A DNA stretch of 64,000 nucleotides, taken from NCBI RefSeq assembly GCF_007483665.1, contig NZ_ML660188.1, forward strand, positions 67,105-131,104. The letters are read 5' to 3'. The DNA is from Catellatospora sichuanensis. Its GTDB lineage: Bacteria; Actinomycetota; Actinomycetes; Mycobacteriales; Micromonosporaceae. Below the pieces are notes generated by a model that had not been told where the DNA came from, made no database searches, and worked only from the letters and a program-made list of their open reading frames with translations. The translations under genes were made by a program, and so were the position numbers. Positions within the stretch are counted from its first letter, which is position 1, and every line of letters starts with the position of its first letter. Of this stretch, positions 7,400 to 15,713 are shown one piece after another.

Positions 7400-8389
7400 T
7401 CAGACCGCGAGCAGGACCCGCCCGAAAGGTTGGCACTCGGCGAGCAGGTGCTGCGCCGCGGCCGCCTGTGCGAGCCGGAACACCTGTGCCACCGACGGGT
7501 GCAGGTCGCCGGCGGCGAGCCGGGCGAGCAGCGTGGTGTTCGCGGCGTTCACCTGCTCGGGGGTGAACGCCGCGAACCGGAACCCGTGCAGGTGGGCGTT
7601 CCTGCCGATCAGGTCGATGACATCGGTGGCGGCCAGGATCCCGGCGGCGTACCCGATGCTGACCAGCGTGCCGTCCACGGCCAGGCAGCCGAGCGCCTGT
7701 CCCGTGAGCTGCCCGCCGACGCCGTCGAGCACGACGTCGACGCCCCTGCCGCCGGTGAGCCGGGTGACGCCGTCGCGCAGCGACTCCCGGGACAGGTCGA
7801 TGACCTCGTACCCGGCGGCGCGGCCCTGTTCGGCCTGGTCGGTGCCGGTGGCGGTGGTGATCGCGTGGGCCGCGCCGAGGACCCCGGCGACCTCGACACC
7901 GCCCTGGCCGACCGCGCCGCCGACGCCGGGCGCGAGCACGGCCTGTCCGGGACGGAACGCGGCCAGCGCGGTCAACGCGAGGTAGGCGGTGAGATGACCG
8001 GCCCCGGTGGTCAGCGCGGCCGCGGCCTCGTCGTCGACAGTATCGGGCACGACGACCAGGTTCGCCGGGTCGACGGCGACGTACTCGGCCCAGCAGCCGT
8101 CGGCGCCGACTCCGTAGCGGCCGCCGCTCACCGCGACGCGTGCGCCCCGCGGGAGACCGGACGCGCCGGGCTCCTCGACGACCCCGGTCCCGGTGCCACC
8201 GGGGCGGATCGGCAGCGGTTTGTGCAGGACCGGGGCAAGATGGCCGGCGCGCACCGTCTCGTCCAGCGGGCTGACCCCGGCAAGCATCATCCGGACCAGC
8301 ACCTGCCCGTCAGCGGTGGTCGGCCGGGGGGCCTCGACCAGGTCGAGCACGTCGTAGCCACCGAAGTGGTCATACTCGATCGCTCGCAC
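7400..8389 (-). CDS. Zinc-free MDR quinone oxidoreductase-like protein
   Basis: The 329-residue protein begins at GTG 8389, six bases after AGGAG. Upstream in-frame codons exist but lack a ribosome site. It has the GroES-like N-terminus (RAIEYDHFGGYDVLDLV...) and a Rossmann domain near QAVLAPGVGGAVGQGGVEVA, but no zinc-binding cysteine lobe, as in the NADPH:quinone reductase branch. Such enzymes reduce quinones or enones with NADPH in the cytoplasm. It lies 106 bp before the alcohol dehydrogenase start on the same strand; operon membership is possible but not clear. Confidence 0.9.
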   Translation of the reverse strand: MRAIEYDHFGGYDVLDLVEAPRPTTADGQVLVRMMLAGVSPLDETVRAGHLAPVLHKPLPIRPGGTGTGVVEEPGASGLPRGARVAVSGGRYGVGADGCWAEYVAVDPANLVVVPDTVDDEAAAALTTGAGHLTAYLALTALAAFRPGQAVLAPGVGGAVGQGGVEVAGVLGAAHAITTATGTDQAEQGRAAGYEVIDLSRESLRDGVTRLTGGRGVDVVLDGVGGQLTGQALGCLAVDGTLVSIGYAAGILAATDVIDLIGRNAHLHGFRFAAFTPEQVNAANTTLLARLAAGDLHPSVAQVFRLAQAAAAQHLLAECQPFGRVLLAV

Positions 8390-8494
8390 GGCGTGACTCC
8401 TCACCGGTGGATGCCGCCCCGGTCTACTGCCCAGCGGCTCCATTGTCCCAGCGTGCGGCCGGCCCGAAGGCCGGATCGGCGATCGGGGCGCGGC

Positions 8495-8857
8495 TCAGTG
8501 CCGCTCGCGGAGCAGGCAGAACTCGTTGCCCTCGGGGTCGGTGTACACGGTCAGGTCCTCCTGCTCGCGGACCAGCGTCGCACCGGCGGCGACGATCGCG
8601 GCCCGTTCCTCGTCGTCGGCCACGATGTCCAGGTGGATGCGCCCGACCGGGAGCAGGTCGAACGCCTGCGCGAGCCACACGTCCGGCTCGGTGCCCGACG
8701 GGTCGTGCAGCAGCACCGACTCGCGCTCGGCCAGGCTGCGCTCGGCCAGTTTCACCGCGTCCTCGTCGACGACGGGCAGGCCGGTGACCAGGCTCCAGAA
8801 GGGCGCCATCAGGTATGGGTCGCGGCAGTGGATGACGACGGAGGAGATGTACGGCAT
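8495..8857 (-). CDS. VOC/glyoxalase-superfamily protein
   Basis: A 120-residue protein with the two beta-alpha-beta repeats of the vicinal-oxygen-chelate fold: SSVVIHCRDPYLMAPFW at the start and GRIHLDIVADDEERAAIVAAG in the middle, then the closing TVYTDPEGNEFCLL. Metal-site residues are plausible at the first His, the HLD region and the terminal Glu of NEFCLL. The start is ATG 8857, preceded by AGGGTGG. Family members include glyoxalases, dioxygenases and resistance proteins; substrate and activity cannot be assigned. Confidence 0.85.
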   Translation of the reverse strand: MPYISSVVIHCRDPYLMAPFWSLVTGLPVVDEDAVKLAERSLAERESVLLHDPSGTEPDVWLAQAFDLLPVGRIHLDIVADDEERAAIVAAGATLVREQEDLTVYTDPEGNEFCLLRERH

Positions 8858-8911
8858 GGCGGCCACCCTAGCCGGGTAGACGGTTTCGGCCGACCGGATA
8901 ACCGAGCGGTC

Positions 8912-8974
8912 TTGACATCGCTGCCTCGCGGCCGCTTACCGTGTGTAGCCGCCACCGGTTCGGTACCGGTACCG
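8912..8974 (+). promoter_or_regulatory. Candidate promoter and palindromic operator of the LacI-type gene
   Basis: A TTGACA hexamer lies at 8912-8917, and TACCGT (8937-8942, 19-bp spacing) is a weak -10 candidate. The segment 8961-8974 is the perfect palindrome CGGTACCGGTACCG, with ACCGGTT just upstream at 8954. The core ACCGGTACCG recurs after the LacI gene near 10090. A LacI repressor would be expected to bind such a dyad; autoregulation is inferred. Confidence 0.5.
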
Positions 8975-9003
8975 CGAGACGGCGTGGTTTCTCGGAGGTC
9001 CAC

Positions 9004-10065
9004 ATGCGCGTGACGATCGCCGACGTCGCCCGGCTGGCCGGAGTGAGCAAGGCGACGGTGTCGCGGGTGCTCAACGGTCGGCCCGACGTCGAGCGGGCCA
9101 CCCAGGCCCGCATCGAGGAGATCATGGCCGAGACCGGGTACGTGCCCAGTTCCCGCGCCGTCGACCTGGCCCGTGGGCGCACCCGCACGGTCGGGGTGCT
9201 CGCCCCCACGCTGCGCACGCCGTGGATGCCGGAGCTGCTACAGGGCGTCGCCGACGTGGTGGAGCCGTCCGGTTACGGCCTGCTGTTGCACTCGGCCGCG
9301 GGCGGTGGCCCGGCGCTGGAGCGGTTCGCGGCGAGCGTGCGCGGCCACGCGGTGGACGGCGTACTCGCCGTCGACCCCGGCGCCGCCCTGGACCACCTGC
9401 GTGACCTGCACCAACAGGGCCTGCCCGTGGTCGTGGTGGACACCGGCGGCAAACGCGCGCCGCTGCCGTCGGTCGGCGCGGACTACACCGACGGCGGACG
9501 CCGGGCGGCGGAACTGCTGCTGGCCGCGGGTCGGCTGCGCCTCGCCATGATCACAGGACCTGCCGAGGACCCGGCCGGAGCCGCCTGCGCCGGCGGGTTC
9601 GCCGATCTGCTCACCGGCACCGGGGCGGTGCTGCGGGCCAGTCACGTGACCGAGGCCGACGGGACCGAGCAGGGCGGCTTCGACGCCGTCCAGCGCCTGC
9701 TGCGTGCGCGGTTGTTCTTCGACGGCCTGTTCGTGCACGGTGATCCGATGGCCGCCGGCGCGCTGCGGGCCCTGCAGGAGGCCGGCCGGCAGGTGCCCGG
9801 CGAGGTCGCCGTGGTCGGTTTCGGCGACGTCCCGCCCGCCGCGTACACCGTGCCGCCGCTGACCACGGTGCGGGTGCCGTGGGAGGAGATGGGCGCGGCC
9901 GCGGCGCGGGCGCTCATCGATCGCCTGCACGGCAAGCACGCCGACGACGACCCGGAAATATTCGAGACATCCCTGGTCAGCCGAGGTAGTACGCCGCCGG
10001 TGGGCCGCATCCCCGGGCAGCGCAACCGGCGCGTGGCACGTTCGACGGAGTTGCCCGCCTTCTGA
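9004..10065 (+). CDS. LacI-family transcriptional regulator
   Basis: A 353-residue regulator starting at ATG 9004, after the ribosome site TCGGAGG. The first 55 residues are the LacI DNA-binding head (TIADVARLAGVSKATVSRV), with the hinge-helix region around SSRAVDLARG. The rest is a periplasmic-binding-protein-like effector domain: LGVLAP-type start, VDGVLAVDP, GFGDVPPAAYTVPPLTTVR near 290. The effector is normally a sugar or nucleoside, but no transporter or hydrolase lies next to it, so its target is unclear. Palindromes flank the gene on both sides. Confidence 0.93.
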   Translation: MRVTIADVARLAGVSKATVSRVLNGRPDVERATQARIEEIMAETGYVPSSRAVDLARGRTRTVGVLAPTLRTPWMPELLQGVADVVEPSGYGLLLHSAAGGGPALERFAASVRGHAVDGVLAVDPGAALDHLRDLHQQGLPVVVVDTGGKRAPLPSVGADYTDGGRRAAELLLAAGRLRLAMITGPAEDPAGAACAGGFADLLTGTGAVLRASHVTEADGTEQGGFDAVQRLLRARLFFDGLFVHGDPMAAGALRALQEAGRQVPGEVAVVGFGDVPPAAYTVPPLTTVRVPWEEMGAAAARALIDRLHGKHADDDPEIFETSLVSRGSTPPVGRIPGQRNRRVARSTELPAF

Positions 10066-10068
10066 TCA

Positions 10069-10098
10069 CGGCACCGGTCACGGAACCGGTACCGGAGC
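10069..10098. promoter_or_regulatory. Palindromic ACCGGT elements after the LacI gene
   Basis: Within the 49 bp between the convergent LacI-type and ATP-grasp genes, two self-complementary ACCGGT blocks occur, the second inside CCGGTACCGG. They could form a weak hairpin terminator or a second binding site for the LacI regulator, since the core ACCGGTACCG also occurs in its promoter. Confidence 0.35.
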
Positions 10099-10114
10099 TG
10101 TGAACTGCTAATAC

Positions 10115-10978
10115 TCAGTTCAGATGGCCGAGGACGGCGGCTGGATCGACGACGGTCGGCAGGTCGCTGACCTGACCGTCACCGAGTTCGACCACGCGCC
10201 ACATCCCGTCGTCACGCAGTGCGACATCGGTCGTGACGAACGGATGCCCGAACGCGGCCACCAGCGGGGCGATGGCCGTCAGGTCGGGCTCGTGGAACAG
10301 GTCCGGCGTGTCCGGGTGCGGCCCGGCAAGCACCGGCTCACCGCCCACCCACCAGACCCGGGCCTCCACAGTGCGGCCGTCGCGCCGCGCGAACTGCTCG
10401 AACCGCCGCACCACGAGACCGCCCTGCAGGAACTCCTCCTGCAGTTCGACCATTCGCGTGACGACCCGATGGGCGTGCGCGACGTCGGTGAGATCGGGGA
10501 TGTAGCAGGCCTCGGCCCACTCGTGCTTGCGTGACTTGACGTAGTCCTTGACCACGGCGGGTCCGCCGCCCAGCGGCGCCACCAGCTCCGCGACCTGCCC
10601 CACGGTGGGCGGCTCGCCCGGCTGCCACGGCGTCCACACGCTCTCTGGCGTCACCTGTGCCAGGGTGGCGTACCAGCCGGGCAGCTCGTGCGCGGCACGG
10701 TAGGCGGTCGCGGAGACGCGCAGGGTGACGCCGCACCCGGCGAGCGCATCGGACAGCGCGGCGTAACGGCCGACCGGGATCATCCAGCCGCGGTACCAGA
10801 CCGAGCCCAGGTCGCGTGGGATGCGGCGGACCGCGGCGGCGACGTCGCCGGCCAGCAGGGCGTCGAGGTCGAGCAGGGCGACGACGGCACCGGCATCCCG
10901 CACGGCCCGCGCCTGGATGGCGAAGTGGGGATCGGTGCGGGCCGGGGCGAGGGGGTCGGCGCAGAAAACCACGGTCAC
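10115..10978 (-). CDS. ATP-grasp domain protein
   Basis: Starting at GTG 10978, the product has 287 residues (TVVFCADPLAP...). I read it as an ATP-grasp protein of the DUF4343-like group. Supporting features are a lysine-containing VVKDYVKSRKHEWAEA near 150-165, a second strand with VVRRFEQFARRDGRTVEARVWW, and a C-terminal acidic pocket WRVVELGDGQVSDLP. ATP-grasp enzymes join a carboxylate to an amine or thiol using ATP. No partner gene is adjacent, so the product cannot be guessed. An upstream extension to GTG/ATG 11059 is open but has no better ribosome site. Confidence 0.78.
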   Translation of the reverse strand: MTVVFCADPLAPARTDPHFAIQARAVRDAGAVVALLDLDALLAGDVAAAVRRIPRDLGSVWYRGWMIPVGRYAALSDALAGCGVTLRVSATAYRAAHELPGWYATLAQVTPESVWTPWQPGEPPTVGQVAELVAPLGGGPAVVKDYVKSRKHEWAEACYIPDLTDVAHAHRVVTRMVELQEEFLQGGLVVRRFEQFARRDGRTVEARVWWVGGEPVLAGPHPDTPDLFHEPDLTAIAPLVAAFGHPFVTTDVALRDDGMWRVVELGDGQVSDLPTVVDPAAVLGHLN

Positions 10979-11124
10979 GACGGGCCAGCCTAGTCGACCC
11001 GGTCCGGCTGCGACGCAACGTTTTCCGCCACCGACGGGGCAGGCCCCGCCCTGCGTCACCGACGCCCGCCGAGGCCTGCCGTCACCGCGAGCAGATCATG
11101 CCGTGCCGGACTGTGCCCGAAATG

Positions 11125-12531
11125 TCAGGAAGCCAGCCTGTGCATCCAGGACTCGACGTCGGCCGCGGTGCGCGGCAGGCCGTCGGACAGCATCCGGTAG
11201 CCGGTCTCGGTGATCAGCAGGTCCTCCTCGATCCGGAAGCCCATGCCGCGCAGCTCGGCCGGGATCAGCCCGTCGTCAGGCTGGAAGTAGATCCCCGGCT
11301 CGACGGTGAGCACATGCCCGGGGGTGAGCGTCCCGTCGAGGTAGTGGTCCGCCCGCGCCGCGGCGCAGTCGTGCACGTCCAGGCCGAGCATGTGCCCGGA
11401 GCCGCACAGGGTCCAGCGCCGGTACAGGCCGCTGTCCTCGTCGAGGGCCTGCTCCGCGGAGACCGGCAGGATGCCGAGGTCGGCGAGGCCGTACGCGTAG
11501 ACGCGCATCGCGGCGCGGTGGAAGTCGCGGTATGCCGCGCCGGGCACCAGCGCGGCGAGCGCCGCGTCGTTGGCCTGGCGGCACAGCTCGTACAGGTCGC
11601 GCTGCAACGGGGTGAAGTGCCCGGAGATCGGCAGCACGCGGGTGATGTCGGCGGTGTAGAGCGAACGCGTCTCCACTCCGGCGTCGAGCAGCAGCAGGTC
11701 GCCGTCGCGGACCGGGCCGTCGTTGTCGATCCAGTGCAGCGTCGCGGCGTGCGCCCCGGCGGCGACGATCGAGTGGTAGCCGACCTCGTTGCCCTCCAGC
11801 CGGGCACGCTGCCAGAACACGCCCTCCAGCAGCCTCTCCGAGGTCGCCTTCGCTTGCGGCAGAGCACGCACGACGTCCTCGAAGCCGCGGGTGGTGATCG
11901 CGACGGCCTGCTCCAGCTGGGTGATCTCCCAGGCGTCCTTGACCAGCCGCAGCTCTGCCAGCACCGCCTTCAGCTCGGCGTCGCCGTGCAGGGGCGCGAC
12001 CGCGGCGTCGACCTCGGCGTCCAGGCCGCGCAGCACCAGCGTGGGGGTGTCCGGCTTGAGCGCGGCGGACAGCTCGTCGCGGTGGCGGGTGGTGACGCCG
12101 AGCGCACGGCTGCTCTCCCCCAGCGTCGGGCGGCGGCCCGCCCACAGCTCGCCGTAGCGGCGGTCGCGGAAGAACTCGCCGTTCTCCCGAGCGGAGCGCG
12201 GACGCAGGTAGAGGGTGCTCTCGCCGTCCGGTTCGACGACGAAAACGCCGTCGCTGGACTGATCGCCGGACAGCCACACGTATGCCGAGTGCGCCCGGAA
12301 GCGGTAGTCCTGGTCGTTCGAGCGCGACTTGAACGTGCCTGCCGGGACGACGATGCGGTGCCCGGGGAACGCCTGGTGCAGCCGGGCGCGCCGGGCCGGC
12401 GTCCACGCGGCGACCTCGGCCCGCGGCAGGTCGTGGTGCTCCGAGTCGAGCCAGCCCGTACGCATGAACTCGTCGAGCGCCGCCGACACGGGCAGGTCGT
12501 GGCTACCGGTGTGGAATCGCTGCTCCGCCAT
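11125..12531 (-). CDS. pepP: Xaa-Pro aminopeptidase (M24B, aminopeptidase P)
   Basis: A 468-residue cytoplasmic metallopeptidase that removes N-terminal residues preceding proline. It has an aminopeptidase P N-terminal domain (about 40-190) and a pita-bread catalytic domain. The dinuclear metal ligands are visible: DAG at about 281, TADITR at about 293, GHMLGLDVHD at about 378, TVEPGIY at about 410 and RIEEDLL at about 432. Length and domain order match full-length actinobacterial PepP. It is encoded alone on the minus strand, and an interspersed repeat lies upstream of its start. Confidence 0.95.
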   Translation of the reverse strand: MAEQRFHTGSHDLPVSAALDEFMRTGWLDSEHHDLPRAEVAAWTPARRARLHQAFPGHRIVVPAGTFKSRSNDQDYRFRAHSAYVWLSGDQSSDGVFVVEPDGESTLYLRPRSARENGEFFRDRRYGELWAGRRPTLGESSRALGVTTRHRDELSAALKPDTPTLVLRGLDAEVDAAVAPLHGDAELKAVLAELRLVKDAWEITQLEQAVAITTRGFEDVVRALPQAKATSERLLEGVFWQRARLEGNEVGYHSIVAAGAHAATLHWIDNDGPVRDGDLLLLDAGVETRSLYTADITRVLPISGHFTPLQRDLYELCRQANDAALAALVPGAAYRDFHRAAMRVYAYGLADLGILPVSAEQALDEDSGLYRRWTLCGSGHMLGLDVHDCAAARADHYLDGTLTPGHVLTVEPGIYFQPDDGLIPAELRGMGFRIEEDLLITETGYRMLSDGLPRTAADVESWMHRLAS

Positions 12532-12572
12532 GCCGAGGACAGTACCGCATCCCTTTCAGCTCCTTACCCTCC

Positions 12573-12630
12573 CAGAAGGAAGGGCACCTTCTTATCGGTA
12601 TACGTAGTGGAGGGGCACCTTGTTAACGCC
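12573..12630. repeat. Interspersed short repeat, two GGGCACCTT units
   Basis: Two related units lie in direct order: GGAAGGGCACCTTCTTA at 12578-12594 and GGAGGGGCACCTTGTTAA at 12609-12626, separated by TCGGTATACGTAGT. The first can form a small hairpin (AGAAGG with CCTTCT). From memory, elements with the core TTAACAAGGTGCCCCTCC are abundant between genes in Micromonosporaceae genomes. Function unknown; it sits between a minus-strand start and a plus-strand start, so it is not a simple terminator. Confidence 0.6.
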
Positions 12631-12698
12631 TCACCCGCTGCCGCCAGCGCGTTCACGTCAGGGCATCCGCCGGGCCGGACCCTCGCTAGAATCCCGCC

Positions 12699-13124
12699 AT
12701 GTCCACAGAGCTGGATGCCGCCCGCGTCCTGACGCCGAGCACCCCCGGCCGCCTGACGACCAGGTTGCAGTTCACACTCGCCGCCGTCTACTTCCTCGCC
12801 GTCGGGGTGGCGCTGGGCCGGGCGGCCCAGTTCTCGGGGAGGCTCTACATTCCGCACCAGGGTGACCGGTACACCGGCAACGCCGACCTGTGGCCCGGCG
12901 GACTCGCCGCGGTATGGCCGGCGCTCATCGTCGTGATGACCGCCGTGCCGCTGCTCACCGGGCTCACTGCGGTGGTCGCGGTCGCACAGCTCACCACGGC
13001 ACGGTTGCGCGCCGACCGCGCACGCTGGCGGTTGCTGCTGGCGAGCACTGTGCTGTCCGGGCTCGTCCTCGCGGCGTCGCTCACTGCGCAGGCGCAGTTG
13101 GTGCTCGGCTGGCTGCTGGACTAG
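12699..13124 (+). CDS. Small integral membrane protein, function unknown
   Basis: A 141-residue protein with three hydrophobic segments: about residues 24-42, 68-95 and 112-136. Between the first and second is a polar loop (RLYIPHQGDRYTGNADLWPGG) that probably faces outside or forms a small domain. I do not recognise a family. The ATG at 12699 has no strong ribosome site (TAGAATCCCGCC). It precedes the kinase-like gene by 25 bp on the same strand, so the two may be co-transcribed. Confidence 0.7.
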   Translation: MSTELDAARVLTPSTPGRLTTRLQFTLAAVYFLAVGVALGRAAQFSGRLYIPHQGDRYTGNADLWPGGLAAVWPALIVVMTAVPLLTGLTAVVAVAQLTTARLRADRARWRLLLASTVLSGLVLAASLTAQAQLVLGWLLD

Positions 13125-13149
13125 CGGCCGAAGCCTCCATACCCGAGCG

Positions 13150-14106
13150 ATGACGCGCAAACCGGACCTGCCCCCGGCTGCGGTGCGGTCCGTCCTGCAT
13201 CGTGCGTTCGGCCGCGCCGTGCCGGTCGACTTCGCACGCGCCGTCGACGGTGTCTCCACCCAGGTGTATCGGGTCAAGCGCGGCACGCAGACGTTCTACC
13301 TGCGTATCGCCGAGCACCCGGACGAGAACCTGGAAACCGACGCGATCCTGCATCAGCACCTGCGCGACCTGGGGATCAGCGTCGCGCAGGTCGTCTACGT
13401 CGAGCCGGGCGCCATGTCGCTCGACCGCTCCCTGATGATCACGACTGAGGTGCCCGGAGTGCCGCTCGCTGCGCTCGACACACTTGAGGACGCCCGCGCC
13501 GCCGTCGCCGCAGCCGGGGAGGACCTGGCCCGCCTCAACCGCATAGCCGTGGACGGGTTCGGCTGGGTGGAACGCCACGGAGCCGGCTGGCCGCTGCGCG
13601 CCGAGTACGACGCCTACCCGCCGTTCCTCGTCTCCTACCTGCCAGACCCTTGGCCGGGCCGGCTGGCCGCGCTGCTGCCGACGCCGATCCTCGCCGCCGT
13701 CGCGGAGATGATCGAGCAGGAGTGCCGCCACCCGCCGCACCGCGCCCGGCTGGCCCACGGCGACTTCGACACGACAGCCGTGTTCTGCGCGGACGGGCGA
13801 TACACCGGTCTGATCGACTTCGGTGAGATCCGCGGCGCGGAGCCGACGTTCGACCTCGGGCACTTCTGCCTGCAGGACGAGCAGTTCGTGCTGCTGCCAG
13901 CCCTGGTCGTGGGATATCAGCGAATCGAGCCGCTGCCGGAGGACCACCGGCGAACGATCCTGCGCAGCGCGGTCCTGCTCGGGCTGCGACAACTGTGCCG
14001 GTGGTTCGGGCCGACCCACCGGTACGCCCCGGACCACCCGGCGGTCGTCCACCGCGCTCGGCGGATCGCGGATCTGGTCGGGCTGCACGGCCGCGGAACG
14101 TGGTGA
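13150..14106 (+). CDS. Aminoglycoside-phosphotransferase-fold protein with altered active site
   Basis: A 318-residue protein with the APH/choline-kinase fold: N-lobe strands around TQVYRVKRGTQTFYLRIAEH, a helical C-lobe, the catalytic-loop motif LAHGDFDTTAVF near 203-214, and the metal-binding LIDFGEIRGAEPTFDLGHF near 221-239. In typical members the loop is HGDxxxxN; here the Asn is replaced by Ala (HGDFDTTA), so Mg-ATP binding is probably weakened. Macrolide or aminoglycoside resistance should not be assumed. It ends just before a strong convergent terminator. Confidence 0.85.
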   Translation: MTRKPDLPPAAVRSVLHRAFGRAVPVDFARAVDGVSTQVYRVKRGTQTFYLRIAEHPDENLETDAILHQHLRDLGISVAQVVYVEPGAMSLDRSLMITTEVPGVPLAALDTLEDARAAVAAAGEDLARLNRIAVDGFGWVERHGAGWPLRAEYDAYPPFLVSYLPDPWPGRLAALLPTPILAAVAEMIEQECRHPPHRARLAHGDFDTTAVFCADGRYTGLIDFGEIRGAEPTFDLGHFCLQDEQFVLLPALVVGYQRIEPLPEDHRRTILRSAVLLGLRQLCRWFGPTHRYAPDHPAVVHRARRIADLVGLHGRGTW

Positions 14107-14113
14107 CGTCCCG

Positions 14114-14150
14114 CGGCTGCGGGGCGCCCGCGCCGGGTGCCCCGCAGCCG
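14114..14150. terminator. Bidirectional hairpin terminator
   Basis: CGGCTGCGGGGC (14114-14125) pairs perfectly with GCCCCGCAGCCG (14139-14150), a 12-bp all-strong stem with a 13-nt loop. It lies between the convergent kinase-like gene (ends 14106) and the DUF4126 gene (ends 14158). There is no U-tract, as is usual in high-GC actinobacteria. Confidence 0.75.
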
Positions 14151-14157
14151 GGTCAGG

Positions 14158-14733
14158 TCAGCCGATGAACCCGAACGCGGGCTCGCGCTCCTGGACGGCG
14201 GCGGCGGCGGGCTCGGTGTCGGCGTCGTCTGTGACCGCCACCGCGAACGCGGCCAGGCCAACCGCGGTGACGTCCTCAGCCAGTGCCCAGTAGCGGTCGG
14301 GCAGGTTGGTCCGCTGATCGAGTGCCGCCCGCAGGTGGTAACCGCCGAAGGCGCCCAAACCCGCACCGGCCGCGCCGAGCGCCGCACCGGCCACGGCGCG
14401 GCTGAAGCCGCGCTCGTCGGACCAGCCCAGCAGCCCGCCCGCCAGACCGCCGAGGGCGAGCCGGGCCAGCAGCGGGCCCCGGTTGAGCCGGCTGGGGGTG
14501 CTGGGCAGCTTGTCGGCGACGAGTTCGGTGGCGGCCGTGGCGACCAGGCTCTTGCGCACGAGCGGGCTGGACAGCACCTGACCCTGCACCATCGACGAGA
14601 AGCCGCGACCCTTCTTGCCCTTCTTCCTGCCGCCCCGGCTCATGGCCACCGCGAGCGCGGCCAGCCCGAGCTGCGAGCGCATCCCCGTGGCCATGCCCAG
14701 CGCCAGCGGCCGCAGAACCGTGATCGCACCCAT
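14158..14733 (-). CDS. DUF4126-like membrane protein
   Basis: A 191-residue protein with the DUF4126 look: LRPLALGMATGMRSQLGLAAL at the start, a basic loop (RGGRKKGKKGRG) at about 34-45, then ELVADKLPSTPSRLNRGPLLARLALGG as the central family block, glycine-rich hydrophobic helices and a polar tail. Three or four membrane-embedded segments are likely. The family has no established biochemical role. The ATG start at 14733 is divergent from the DUF899 gene. Confidence 0.8.
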   Translation of the reverse strand: MGAITVLRPLALGMATGMRSQLGLAALAVAMSRGGRKKGKKGRGFSSMVQGQVLSSPLVRKSLVATAATELVADKLPSTPSRLNRGPLLARLALGGLAGGLLGWSDERGFSRAVAGAALGAAGAGLGAFGGYHLRAALDQRTNLPDRYWALAEDVTAVGLAAFAVAVTDDADTEPAAAAVQEREPAFGFIG

Positions 14734-14956
14734 GCCTACAGGCTATGCCCGCCGCCGCCGCGCCGAGGCCTGGTCGGCGACCCCGACCCCGACCTGCCGT
14801 TCGGCCGTTTCGACCGCCATCGCCTGCGCAGGGCGATAGTTTGGGCGGCGGACACCTCACCGGGCCGATGTCGACCCGCCCGCCGCTCCCACCGTCGCAG
14901 ATCGTCGACGTGGCGGCGGCCGCGACTCGGCGAAGACCACGTCATCGAGGGTGATC

Positions 14957-15637
14957 ATGCGCCAGACGAACCTCGCCGGGGAGTCGGCCGACTACCTGCA
15001 CGCCCGCGAACAACTGCGGCTGGCGGAGATCGAGCTGATGCGGCACCGGGAACGGGTGGCCGAGCTGCGCCGGCAGCTGCCGCCCGGCCCCGTCGTGGAC
15101 GATTACGAGTTCCTGACGGGTCCCGCGGACCTGGCCGCCGGTGACGAGCCGGTCACCACGGTGCGGCTGAGTGAACTGTTCACCGGGCCCGGCCGTGATC
15201 TGGTCGTCTACCACCTCATGTACGGCAAGCGGCACACCGAGCCCTGCCCCATGTGCACCATGTGGCTCGACGGGTTCAACGGCGTCGCCCGGCATCTCGG
15301 GCAGAACGTGGACCTCGCGGTCGTGGCCGCCGCTGATCCGCCCGCGCTGCGCGGACACGCCCGGTCCCGGGGGTGGACGGGCCTGCGCCTGCTGAGTGCG
15401 GGGTCGAGCAGCTTCAAGTTCGACCTCGGCAGCGAGGACGCCGAAGGCGAGCAGGATTCGACGGTGTCGGTGTTCACCCGTGACGACGACGGTTCGGTAC
15501 GGCACGTCTACTCGGCCCACCCGCGGATGGCCGACGACATCGACGAGCGGGGAATCGACCTGCTCTGCCCGGTCTGGCACGTCCTCGACCTCACCCCCCG
15601 CGGCCGGGGCGGCTGGAACGCGGGCCTCGACTACTGA
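14957..15637 (+). CDS. DUF899 thioredoxin-like protein (copy 1 of 3)
   Basis: A 226-residue DUF899 protein starting at ATG 14957, six bases after GAGG. It has an N-terminal amphipathic helix (about 10-45, EQLRLAEIELMRHRERVAELRRQLP), then a thioredoxin-like core with VVYHLMYGKRHTEPCPMC, where CPMC (about residues 96-99) occupies the redox Cys position of the fold. The closing region is HVLDLTPRGRGGWNAGLDY. The family is predicted to be disulfide-related, but its reaction is not established. Two further members lie at 37916 and 62956 with CPSC and CPGC motifs. Confidence 0.88.
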   Translation: MRQTNLAGESADYLHAREQLRLAEIELMRHRERVAELRRQLPPGPVVDDYEFLTGPADLAAGDEPVTTVRLSELFTGPGRDLVVYHLMYGKRHTEPCPMCTMWLDGFNGVARHLGQNVDLAVVAAADPPALRGHARSRGWTGLRLLSAGSSSFKFDLGSEDAEGEQDSTVSVFTRDDDGSVRHVYSAHPRMADDIDERGIDLLCPVWHVLDLTPRGRGGWNAGLDY

Positions 15638-15713
15638 CGCATCGCGGCCCGTGCGGCCTCTGCCACCGGTGCGTCGAGCCGTGCGGCCTCGGCACCGGAC
15701 CGGGCAGCCGGGC

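Noticed and set aside
13150-14106. Antibiotic-resistance kinase
   Set aside because: The fold fits but the catalytic Asn is missing and no resistance neighbours exist; a specific resistance call is not supported.
15651-15698. Near-repeat GTGCGGCCTC-GCACCGG occurring twice between DUF899 and ROK genes
   Set aside because: Only 10 exact bases plus a loose match; does not form a good stem, so not called a terminator or repeat.
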